Positions 26,824-34,030 of a DNA stretch of 64,000 nt are shown piece after piece. A model generated the notes under the pieces. That model saw only the letters and a program-made list of their open reading frames with translations. It was not told the origin of the DNA and did not search any database. The stretch's first letter is position 1. Each line of letters starts with the position of its first letter. The stretch is from Allobosea robiniae (lineage in GTDB: Bacteria > Pseudomonadota > Alphaproteobacteria > Rhizobiales > Beijerinckiaceae). The translations under genes were made by a program, and so were the position numbers. The stretch lies in assembly GCF_900102525.1 (NCBI RefSeq), contig NZ_FNBZ01000005.1, positions 372,001 through 436,000 on the forward strand. The letters run 5' to 3'.

Positions 26824-27860
26824 CAGAGGGTCCCGCGATAAGGCGCCGCCACGATCAGGCAGCAATTGCCCGGCTTCACGCGGCCCGGCTGGCGCCGACC
26901 GTAGAGGATGCCGTCGGCGGCGTAATGCAGCGTCTCGGGTTGGCGCGTTGGGTCCCAGGTGCAGTGGATGCGTCCGGCCGGCTCGCCGGCGCTGACCTTG
27001 GTGCCGTTGGCATGGAAGGGCTCGAAGATGCCGTCCGCCGTCGCATAGACGTAAGCGGAGATGCCGGGCAGCTCGAGGATCTGCCCCTCGCTGCGCCTGG
27101 GCTCGGGTTTTTCACGGACGACGACGCCGAGATGGTCGAGCACATTGGCGACACCGCGCCGGCAGACCGCAAGCGCGTCCAGCGAGACCGTGCCGGCCCC
27201 GGCCATCTCCGTGCCGACCGTGACGAGCCCGGCCCGGCAGGCGGCCGCCGTCGCGGTGCGCGGTTCGCCGAGATTGCTGATCACCACGGTCATCGGCGCG
27301 TCGAAGGCCTGCACCGCCGCGATATTGCGTTTGTGCAGGGCGGGATCGTCGGTCGGCTCGACGATGGCGCTCGGAATGATGTCGAGCGAGGAGCCGCCCG
27401 AGTGCAGGTCGAGGAAGGCGTCACCGATCGGCAGGATATGGTCGGTGACGAAGGCCGAGATCTGCTGGGTGATGGTGCCGCGCGGATCGCCCGGGAAGGT
27501 GCGATTGAAGTTCAGTCCGTCGACCGGCGAGGTGCGCTGGCCGGCCATCACGGCGTGGACGTTGTTCGCCGGCATCAGGATGAGGCGGCCCTGGACGCGG
27601 CCGGGATCGAGATCGCGGATCAGGTCGCAGATCGTGATCGGCCCCTCATATTCGTCGCCATGGTTGCCGCCTTCCAGGATCACGGTCGGGCCGGTGCCGT
27701 TCTTGATCACGGCGATCGGCACGCGGGTCGCGCCCCAGGCATCGTCATGCGGCGAATGCGGGATCATCAGGAAGCCGGTCTGCTTGCCCTCGCGGTCGAG
27801 ATCGACGGTGAGGAAGGCGCTGGATGGGCGCGGGGTCGGCTTGGGGCGGAGGTTGGTCAT
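26823..27860 (-). CDS. Succinylglutamate desuccinylase/aspartoacylase-family deacylase (DoeB/EutE-like)
   Basis: A 345-residue zinc carboxypeptidase-fold amidase. Zinc ligands are visible in LEGGNHGDEYEGP (H and E, about residue 66) and LDLHSGGSSLDI (His, about 150); MPANNVHAVMAGQRTSPVDG carries substrate residues between them. The C-terminal beta domain includes YATADGIFEPF. The closest functional class by pattern is N-alpha-acetyl-diaminobutyrate deacetylase of ectoine breakdown. It is translationally coupled to the dehydratase. It follows the amino-acid ABC genes after a 181-bp repeat-bearing gap, so co-regulation is likely but not certain. Confidence 0.8.
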   Translation of the reverse strand: MTNLRPKPTPRPSSAFLTVDLDREGKQTGFLMIPHSPHDDAWGATRVPIAVIKNGTGPTVILEGGNHGDEYEGPITICDLIRDLDPGRVQGRLILMPANNVHAVMAGQRTSPVDGLNFNRTFPGDPRGTITQQISAFVTDHILPIGDAFLDLHSGGSSLDIIPSAIVEPTDDPALHKRNIAAVQAFDAPMTVVISNLGEPRTATAAACRAGLVTVGTEMAGAGTVSLDALAVCRRGVANVLDHLGVVVREKPEPRRSEGQILELPGISAYVYATADGIFEPFHANGTKVSAGEPAGRIHCTWDPTRQPETLHYAADGILYGRRQPGRVKPGNCCLIVAAPYRGTL

Positions 27861-27900
27861 GGCGGGCTCGATCGGACAGTACTTGGCATGACTTGGGGGG

Positions 27901-27919
27901 CCTCCCCGAGACGGGGAGG
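27901..27919. repeat. GC-rich hairpin upstream of the deacylase gene
   Basis: CCTCCCC (27901-27907) pairs with GGGGAGG (27913-27919) around GAGAC. It stands beside the larger inverted repeat at 27933-28027 in the same gap. Confidence 0.5.
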
Positions 27920-27932
27920 ATCGATGCAGGCC

Positions 27933-28027
27933 GTCATGCTCGGGCTTGACCCGAGCATCTCAGGCAGAAGGAGGCTCCGACCAGCGCCTTCTGGTCGGGA
28001 GATTCTCGGGTCAAGCCCGAGAATGAC
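27933..28027. repeat. Nested inverted repeat, REP/BIME-like
   Basis: Two 29-bp arms (27933-27961 and 27999-28027) are reverse complements with two mismatches. Each arm is itself a hairpin (CTCGGGCTTGACCCGAG and its complement), and the centre holds a third hairpin (CCGACCAG...CTGGTCGG, about 27976-27998). The ends are GTCATG and AATGAC. It lies between the ABC binding-protein gene and the deacylase gene. Similar ends occur at 973-1001 and 42092-42184. Confidence 0.75.
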
Positions 28028-28041
28028 GCGGGTGGTTCACG

Positions 28042-28824
28042 TCACAGCGTCGGCAGCGGATCCATCGGCATGTCCAGATACTTCCGGTGCAGCCGATCGA
28101 GCTCGCCGTTCATCGAATTGAAGAAGATGAAGCCGTCGAGCCAGCGCACGAGATTATGCTGGTCCATCTGCACGCCCATATGGGCCGGGCTGCGGCGGAT
28201 GACGAACTTGCGCTCGAATTCCTTGTTCGGGTTCTGCTTGGCGAGCGCCTGCGCCACGATCGAGTTGGTGGCGAGGAGATCGGCCTGGCCGGTGATGTAC
28301 GCGGCGGCGGCCGTCGCGTCGTCCTCGGTGCGCATCAGGCTGGCCTTCGGCGCCGCGGCCGAGATGGCGAGCTCCTGCGTCGTGCCCTTGGCGGCGGCGA
28401 CGCGGGCGGAGCCGATCGTCTCCGGGCTCGACACCGTCGAGCTTTTCGCGCCGTAGACCGCGAGGAAGGTGTTGGCATAGGGCGCCGTGAACTGGATTTG
28501 CTTGGCGCGCTCGGGCGTCAGGCCCATCACCGAGATGACGATGTCGACCTTGTCGGTCATCAGGAAGGGAATGCGGTTGGCGCCGGTAATCTGCTGCATC
28601 TCCAGCTTCACGCCCAACCCCTTGGCGACCATCTCGGCCATTTCGATATCGAAACCGATGGCCTTGCGGTTGGCATCCTGCGAGCCGAAGGGCGGCGCAT
28701 CGAGCGGCACGCCGATGCGGACGACGCCCTTGGACAGGATGTCCTGGAGCTTGTCGGCCTTGGCCTCGGCGGCGCCGAAGGCGGCGATGGCCAGGGCGGC
28801 TAAACCTGCGAACAGTGAACGCAT
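28042..28824 (-). CDS. Polar amino-acid ABC transporter solute-binding protein (SBP family 3)
   Basis: A 260-residue periplasmic protein with a signal peptide over residues 1-23 (cleavage near AKA-DK). The mature part has the HisJ/GlnH pattern: GVVRIGVPLDAPPFGSQDAN, GFDIEMAEMVAKGLGVKLE and MLTP-like MGLTPERAKQIQFTAPY. Ligands are amino acids or related zwitterions. GGGGAGAG precedes the ATG. It is the fourth gene of a permease-permease-ATPase-binding-protein run on the minus strand. If the downstream enzymes belong to the same pathway, a diaminobutyrate- or ectoine-like ligand is possible. Confidence 0.9.
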   Translation of the reverse strand: MRSLFAGLAALAIAAFGAAEAKADKLQDILSKGVVRIGVPLDAPPFGSQDANRKAIGFDIEMAEMVAKGLGVKLEMQQITGANRIPFLMTDKVDIVISVMGLTPERAKQIQFTAPYANTFLAVYGAKSSTVSSPETIGSARVAAAKGTTQELAISAAAPKASLMRTEDDATAAAAYITGQADLLATNSIVAQALAKQNPNKEFERKFVIRRSPAHMGVQMDQHNLVRWLDGFIFFNSMNGELDRLHRKYLDMPMDPLPTL

Positions 28825-28863
28825 CGTCTTCTCTCCCCTCGTTGATGTTGTTGGCGTTCCGCC

Positions 28864-29595
28864 TCAGTGCAGGACCGCGCTGAGGAAGGTCTGGAGTTCC
28901 GGCGTCTTCGGCTCGGCCAGCACGGCGGCCGCCGGCCCCTGCTCGTGGATGCGCCCTTCATGCATGAAGACGACGCGCGAGCCGAAGCGGCGGGCAAAGC
29001 CCATCTCATGGGTCACGAGGATCATGGTCATGCCCTCGTTCGCGACGGATTCGAGGACCTTCAGCACCTCGCCGGTCAGCTCAGGGTCGAGCGCGGATGT
29101 GACCTCGTCGAACAGCATCAGCTTCGGCCGCATGGCGAGCGAGCGGGCGATGGCGACGCGCTGCTGCTGGCCACCGGAGAGCTGCGAGGGGTAGGCGTCG
29201 AGCTTGTCCTCGAGGCCGACGCGGGCGAGCACCTCGCGCGCGACCTCGCGGGCAGCCTGCGGCGCCTGTTTCTTCACGACGCGTGGGGCGAGCGTGATGT
29301 TGTCGCAGACCGAGAGATGCGGGAACAGGTTGAAGCTCTGGAAGACGATGCCGACCTCCTGCCGCAATTTGCGCAGGTTGGTCGCGGGATCGTTGACCTG
29401 CGTGCCGTCGACGCGGATCACGCCGGCCTGGATCGGCTCCAGCCCGTTGATGCAACGGAGCATCGTGCTCTTGCCCGAGCCGGAGCGGCCGATCACGGCG
29501 ATGATCTCGCCCTTGGCGACGTCGAGCGTGACGTCCTTCAGCACCTGGACCGAGCCGTAGCTCTTGTTGATCCCATGGATTTCAACGAGCGACAT
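28864..29595 (-). CDS. Polar amino-acid ABC transporter ATP-binding protein
   Basis: A 243-residue ATPase of the GlnQ/HisP family. Walker A is GRSGSGKST at about residue 33, the signature is LSGGQQQR near 140, and Walker B with the catalytic Glu is LMLFDEVTSALD near 160, followed by the switch His in ILVTHEMGFA. It is the only ABC ATPase in the whole window. Its first 14 bases overlap the end of the upstream permease gene, which points to coupled translation. It powers the two permeases before it. Confidence 0.95.
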   Translation of the reverse strand: MSLVEIHGINKSYGSVQVLKDVTLDVAKGEIIAVIGRSGSGKSTMLRCINGLEPIQAGVIRVDGTQVNDPATNLRKLRQEVGIVFQSFNLFPHLSVCDNITLAPRVVKKQAPQAAREVAREVLARVGLEDKLDAYPSQLSGGQQQRVAIARSLAMRPKLMLFDEVTSALDPELTGEVLKVLESVANEGMTMILVTHEMGFARRFGSRVVFMHEGRIHEQGPAAAVLAEPKTPELQTFLSAVLH

Positions 29596-30232
29596 CGAGC
29601 TTCCGCTCGATCGAGCGGCTCCATTGCGAGAGGGGGAAGCACATCGCGAAATAGATCGCGGCGACGGTGATGTAGACGGCGAAGGGCTTGTAGGTGCCGG
29701 CCGCCGTGAGCTGGCCCTCGCGCGTCAGCTCGACGAAGCCGATCACCGCGGCGAGCGAAGTGTTCTTGATGAGCTGGACGAGGAAGCCGACCGTCGGCGG
29801 GATCGCGACCCGGATCGATTGCGGCACGATGACATGGCGCAATTGCTCCCACAGCGAGAGGCCAAGCGAGGCGCCTGCCTCCCACTGGGTCTTCGCGATG
29901 GAGACGAGCGCACCGCGCCAGATCTCGCCGAGGAAGGCGCTGCCATAGACCGAGAAGGCTGTCGCAGCCGCGAGCCACGGATTGACGGAGATGCCGGTGA
30001 GCGGCAGGCCGAAGAAGATCACGAACAACCAGACCAGCAGCGGCGTGCCCTGGACGATGTGGATATAGGCGGCGGCGAGCCAGCGCAGCGGCGCGAAGGG
30101 CAGGATGCGGGCGATGGCGATGACGATGCCGATCAGCGAGGCGCCGATGAAGGCGGTCGCGGTCAGTGCCAGCGTCCAGCGCGCCGCCGCGATCAGATAC
30201 ATCACATCGATGAGGCCGAATTCGCGGATCAT
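29582..30232 (-). CDS. Polar amino-acid ABC transporter permease (second)
   Basis: A 216-residue inner-membrane protein with five predicted helices. The HisM/GlnP-family sequence LSLWEQLRHVIVPQSIRVAI contains the EAA-loop region that docks on the ATPase, and IVQGTPLLVWLFVIFFGLP is the typical periplasmic-side motif. The start ATG overlaps the stop of the first permease as ATGA. Together with that permease it forms the heterodimeric channel. Confidence 0.93.
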   Translation of the reverse strand: MIREFGLIDVMYLIAAARWTLALTATAFIGASLIGIVIAIARILPFAPLRWLAAAYIHIVQGTPLLVWLFVIFFGLPLTGISVNPWLAAATAFSVYGSAFLGEIWRGALVSIAKTQWEAGASLGLSLWEQLRHVIVPQSIRVAIPPTVGFLVQLIKNTSLAAVIGFVELTREGQLTAAGTYKPFAVYITVAAIYFAMCFPLSQWSRSIERKLDVAR

Positions 30233-30891
30233 CGCCTGACGAACGCCCAGTAATAGAGGCCTGCGAACAGGCCACGGAAGGCGAAGGCGAGCCCGAGATA
30301 GAGCACGCCGATGACGGTGTAGACCTCGAAATCGCGGAAGGTGCGCGACTGCACGATCGAGGCCGCGTGGAACAGGTCCTCGACCGAGATCTGCGAGACG
30401 ACGCTGGTCGCCAGCATCAGCAATACGAACTGGCTGGCGAGCGCCGGGAACATCGCCTTCAGCGCGGGGAACATCACGACATAGCGGAAGACCTGCAGGC
30501 CGGAGAGCCCGAGCGAATGGCCGGCCTCGACCTGCGCCTTCGGCACGGCCTCCAGCCCGGCGCGGACGATCTCGGTGGTGTAGGCGCCGAGATTGATCAC
30601 CAGCGCGATGATCGCGGCGGTGAGCCCGTCGAGCCTGACGCCGAAGCTCGGCAGGCCGAAGAAGATCAGGAAGAGCTGCACCAGCAGCGGGGTGTTGCGG
30701 ATGACCTCGACATAGGTGCCGACGATCCGGCGAAGCCAGGCGGGGCCGTAGACGCGGGCGGCGGCGCAGGCGATGCCGATGACGAGGCCGCCGACCATCG
30801 CCAGCGCAGAGAGCAGCAGCGTGATCCAGACGCCGTCGAGGATCGATTCCCAGGTGGCGAAGACATCGCGGAACTGCAGGCCGTATTTCAT
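30229..30891 (-). CDS. Polar amino-acid ABC transporter permease (first gene of operon)
   Basis: A 220-residue permease of the same family as its neighbour, with EVIRNTPLLVQLFLIFFGLP and the coupling segment LGLSGLQVFRYVVMFPALKA. Five hydrophobic helices. It is first in the minus-strand operon, divergent from the IclR gene. A TTGACA element on the minus strand (31009-31004) about 115 bases upstream could be its -35 box; a good -10 is not obvious. Confidence 0.92.
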   Translation of the reverse strand: MKYGLQFRDVFATWESILDGVWITLLLSALAMVGGLVIGIACAAARVYGPAWLRRIVGTYVEVIRNTPLLVQLFLIFFGLPSFGVRLDGLTAAIIALVINLGAYTTEIVRAGLEAVPKAQVEAGHSLGLSGLQVFRYVVMFPALKAMFPALASQFVLLMLATSVVSQISVEDLFHAASIVQSRTFRDFEVYTVIGVLYLGLAFAFRGLFAGLYYWAFVRR

Positions 30892-30970
30892 CGCCGGCCG
30901 CCTCGCGGCAGCGGCGCGATGCCCCCAGAACCTGCGATATGATGCGACGATCGTACCATCCGCCTCCCCT

Positions 30971-30999
30971 TTGACGACGAGGCTAGGTTCGTTTCTTAT
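30971..30999 (+). promoter_or_regulatory. Sigma-70-type promoter of the IclR gene
   Basis: TTGACG (30971-30976) and TCTTAT (30994-30999) are separated by exactly 17 bp. Transcription would begin near 31006, just before the palindrome at 31012-31023. Confidence 0.55.
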
Positions 31000-31011
31000 T
31001 TGATGTCAAGC

Positions 31012-31023
31012 TTCATATATGAA
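31012..31023. promoter_or_regulatory. Palindromic operator candidate TTCATATATGAA
   Basis: A perfect 12-bp palindrome in the gap between the ABC operon and the IclR gene. It lies just downstream of the promoter at 30971-30999 and next to the minus-strand TTGACA at 31004-31009. An IclR dimer bound here could block both directions. Its presence argues that the ATG at 31019, inside the palindrome, is not the real start. Confidence 0.5.
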
Positions 31024-31033
31024 ACAGAGAGAC

Positions 31034-31816
31034 ATGAGCGACCTGCCGGATACCGAGAACGGAGACAAAAGCAGCTACGCGGCGCCGGCGCTGGAAAAGG
31101 GGCTCGACATCCTCGAACTCCTTGCCGAGGTCGGCGAGCCGCTCTCGACGCGCGAGATCGCCGAGCGACTCGCCCGCTCGAAGAGCGAGATCTTCCGCAT
31201 GGTCTTCGTGCTGCAGCAGCGCGGCTATCTCGCCCGCGAGGCGGGAACCGACCGGCTCGAGCTGTCGCGCCGACTGTTCGATCTGGGCATCCGCACGCCG
31301 GCCGGGCGCCAGCTCACCTCGATCGTGCTGCCGGTGATGGAGCGCTTCAGCGAGGCGAGCGGGCAGGTCGCGCATCTCGTCGTGCTGAGCCGGGCCCAGA
31401 CCGTGGTGCTGGCGACGACCTCGGGACATCTCGATGCCAGCGTCATCGTCAGGCCAGGCTATGGCCGCCCGGCGCTCGATGCGAATTCCGGGCTGCTGAT
31501 CCTCGCCTTCCAAAGCAAAAGCCGCCGCGACGCGTTGATGCGGGAAGCATCGGAGGCCGACAAGCGGCGCCTCGAAGCTGCCGAGACCGAGCGCATATTC
31601 GCGGATATCCGCGCCCTCGGGCACCGCGTCGCCGCCAGCCGTGACATCATGGCGGTGACCGACATCGCCTGCCCGGTCATCGGCCCCGGCGGCCATGCCG
31701 AGGCGGCGATCCTGGTGCCCTGCCTGCAGCGCCACGGCATCGCGACCGACGAGGAGGCGATCCTGAAAGCGCTCAAGGCGAGTTGTGCCGAGGCCGGCTC
31801 GCAGCTGTCGCTTTAG
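31034..31816 (+). CDS. IclR-family transcriptional regulator
   Basis: A 260-residue regulator. I chose the ATG at 31034, not 31019, because the earlier codon lies inside a palindrome just after a good promoter. The winged helix (KGLDILELLAEVGEPLSTRE, then IAERLARSKSEIFRMVFVLQ) covers about residues 15-75. The GAF-like effector domain includes RPGYGRPALDANSGLLILAF and ITDIACPVIGPGGH-like VTDIACPVIGPGGHAEAAI. It is divergent from the amino-acid ABC operon, which it presumably controls. The effector is unknown. Confidence 0.9.
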   Translation: MSDLPDTENGDKSSYAAPALEKGLDILELLAEVGEPLSTREIAERLARSKSEIFRMVFVLQQRGYLAREAGTDRLELSRRLFDLGIRTPAGRQLTSIVLPVMERFSEASGQVAHLVVLSRAQTVVLATTSGHLDASVIVRPGYGRPALDANSGLLILAFQSKSRRDALMREASEADKRRLEAAETERIFADIRALGHRVAASRDIMAVTDIACPVIGPGGHAEAAILVPCLQRHGIATDEEAILKALKASCAEAGSQLSL

Positions 31817-31836
31817 CGGGGGCGCCGGCTGAAGCG

Positions 31837-32739
31837 TCAGGGGCGCTCTGAACCTTCCGACGATGGCTCTTCCCAATCCTGGGCCGCTCCGGCGAGATGC
31901 GCGACGAGAAGCTGTACGGCGCCCGGCCGGTCGCCCTTGTCGAGCGCGGCGAGAATGGCGAGGTGGTCCCGGCAGGATTGCAGGATCTGTTCCGGCTCCA
32001 GTTCCCAGAAATCGGCGAATTGATGCATGCGCCGCAGCGCATTCTGGCGCCGGACCGCCTGCAAGAAGAAGCGATTGCGCGACCATGAGGCCAGGGTTTC
32101 GTGGAAGGTCGAGTTGACCTCGAACCAGAGCTGCGGCGTGACCTCCCCGACCGGGCGGCGCATCAGCGCCTCATGCGCCGTGCGGAGTCGGGCGAGCTCG
32201 GCAGCATCGACGCGGTAGCCGGGCTGGCTCAGCGCCGCCGTCTCGATGGCGATGCGGAAGGCATAGGATTCGAGAATGGCCTCCGGCGTGTCGAGGCTCT
32301 CGGTGAAGCGCCAGCCATGGCCGCGCTGGCGCTGGACCAGCCCTTCCGAGGACAGCCGCATCAGGGCCTTGCGCAGATCGCCCTTGGCCGCGCCGAAATG
32401 CGCCAGCATCGCGTTCTCGGTGACTTCGGTCGGGAGATCGCCGCGCGCCCGCCCGGTCAAAATCCTCTGGTAGAGTTCGCCGCCACCGGCCGGGGCCGGC
32501 ATATGCGCAGCGATCGCCACGTCGTCGACCGACTGCAGCAGGCTGAAGCCCTGGCTCTGCTCGCGCGCCAGCAGCCCCATCTCGACCAGCGTCAGGAGCG
32601 CGCTCCGCACTGGCGTACGCGAGACGCCGAACCGCGCCGCCAGAGGCTTCACGCCGACAGGCGCGCCCGCCGGCCAGCCCTCGTCGCGGGCCAACCGCAG
32701 GATGTCGCCGATGATCTCGCCGTGCAGGCTGTTGGCCAT
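31837..32739 (-). CDS. GntR-family regulator with two winged-helix segments and FCD-like C-terminus
   Basis: A 300-residue protein from the ATG at 32739. The first GntR-type winged helix is at about residues 5-65 (KPLAARFGVSRTPVRSALLT). A second helix-turn-helix-like segment follows at about 85-145 (VTENAMLAHFGAAKGDLRKA, LMRLSSEGLVQRQRGHGWRF), and then an FCD-like all-helical ligand domain (FEVNSTFHETLASWSRNRFF). Two DNA-binding modules in one GntR protein are uncommon. It is divergent from the C45 operon (93-bp gap) and should control it. Confidence 0.82.
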   Translation of the reverse strand: MANSLHGEIIGDILRLARDEGWPAGAPVGVKPLAARFGVSRTPVRSALLTLVEMGLLAREQSQGFSLLQSVDDVAIAAHMPAPAGGGELYQRILTGRARGDLPTEVTENAMLAHFGAAKGDLRKALMRLSSEGLVQRQRGHGWRFTESLDTPEAILESYAFRIAIETAALSQPGYRVDAAELARLRTAHEALMRRPVGEVTPQLWFEVNSTFHETLASWSRNRFFLQAVRRQNALRRMHQFADFWELEPEQILQSCRDHLAILAALDKGDRPGAVQLLVAHLAGAAQDWEEPSSEGSERP

Positions 32740-32832
32740 TCCCTGGTTTCGCCTCTTCCGGAGCGATTTGACAATCCGCGAAATGATGCGCCACTGTGCA
32801 TCTTGGTCAATCAAAAAACACGATAGTGTCTC

Positions 32833-33981
32833 ATGATCGAACCGTTTCCCTTCGTCTCCGTGTCAGGCTCGCCCTATGAGCGCGGCCGCAGCTATGGCGC
32901 GGCGGTGCCGGATCGCATCGTCGGCAGCGCCCGGTTCTATGCCGGCCAACTGGACGGGCTCGGCTCCAGCACGACGCTGCGCCGCAAGCTAATCGACGAG
33001 GCTAGGCAGGGAATCGCAGCTTTCGACGAGGCCTATCTGGAGGAGATGCGCGGCATCGCCGACGGCTCCGGCGTGCCGCTCGATGCGATCATCATGATCA
33101 ACGCCCGCACCGAGATCGTCGCCAAGGCAAGGCTTCTCGCCAACCGTGCCGACGAGGAGGAAGAGGAAGACGAGGCCGATAATGACGGCTGCACCGGGGC
33201 GATCATCCTGCCCGAGCGCAGCGCCACCGGCGGCATCATCCAGGGCCAGAACTGGGACTGGCAGCCGGAATGCGCGAAGACCGCGATCGTGCTCAGGGTG
33301 CAGCGAAAGAACGGGCCGGACCTGCTGACCTTCGTCGAGGCTGGCGGGCTGGGCCGGCACGGCATGAACGAGGCCGGCATCTGCGTCACCGGCAATTACC
33401 TGCGCAGTGACCGCGACTATTGCCAGGAAGGCGTGCCGCTGGCGCTGGTCCGCCGCAAGGCGCTGGAGCAGGAGCATCTGGCGCTGGCGATCAAGGTGGT
33501 CGCGACCACGCCGAAGGCCTGCTCGACCAATATGATGCTCAGCCAGGACAAGGGCTTCGGCATCGACCTCGAATGCGCGCCGGACGAGGCCTTCCCGATC
33601 CTGCCCGAGGACGGGCTGATCGTGCATGCCAATCACTGGGCCAGCCCGACGGCGCTGGCGAAGCTGCGCGAGACCGGCATCGCCAGCGCGCCCGACAGCC
33701 CCTATCGCGACTGGCGCGTCCGCAATCTCCTGAACGAGCCGCGCCGGCCGCTCGGGCGCGAGGACCTGAAGGCTGCGCTGTTCGACGATTTCCTCTCGCC
33801 CTTCTCGGTCTGCCGCCCGCCACGCCCCGGCCAGCGCGGCGATATCACCGCCAGCGTGGCGATGATCCTGCTGGAGCCCGCCAAGGGCGTGATGGAGGTG
33901 GCGCCGCTGCCGGCGCTTAACCGGCATTTCACCTGCTACGGCCTGACCGGCGAGCCCTTCGCGACCGAAAAGGCCGCCTGA
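32833..33981 (+). CDS. C45-family acyltransferase/amidohydrolase (isopenicillin-N acyltransferase-like)
   Basis: A 382-residue Ntn-hydrolase. The N-terminal pattern GSPYERGRSYGAAVPDRI and LEEMRGIADGSGV are typical of the family. The nucleophile is C120 in DNDGCTGAI, where the precursor normally cleaves itself to expose the Cys. Just before it lies an acidic run (residues 107-116). QNWDWQ and the NEAGICVTGNYL stretch follow as in relatives. Members cleave or transfer amide-linked acyl groups. No signal peptide. It heads a seven-gene + strand operon with peptide uptake genes, M81 protein and a PLP lyase. Confidence 0.87.
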   Translation: MIEPFPFVSVSGSPYERGRSYGAAVPDRIVGSARFYAGQLDGLGSSTTLRRKLIDEARQGIAAFDEAYLEEMRGIADGSGVPLDAIIMINARTEIVAKARLLANRADEEEEEDEADNDGCTGAIILPERSATGGIIQGQNWDWQPECAKTAIVLRVQRKNGPDLLTFVEAGGLGRHGMNEAGICVTGNYLRSDRDYCQEGVPLALVRRKALEQEHLALAIKVVATTPKACSTNMMLSQDKGFGIDLECAPDEAFPILPEDGLIVHANHWASPTALAKLRETGIASAPDSPYRDWRVRNLLNEPRRPLGREDLKAALFDDFLSPFSVCRPPRPGQRGDITASVAMILLEPAKGVMEVAPLPALNRHFTCYGLTGEPFATEKAA

Positions 33982-34030
33982 CCGACATCGATCGCGCCGC
34001 TCGTCGCGGCATCTTGAGGGAGCCGATGCC

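Noticed and set aside
32766..32820. GATGC...GCATC and ACAC...GTGT dyads between the GntR and C45 genes
   Set aside because: Arms of four or five bases are expected by chance; they are not strong enough to list as operators.
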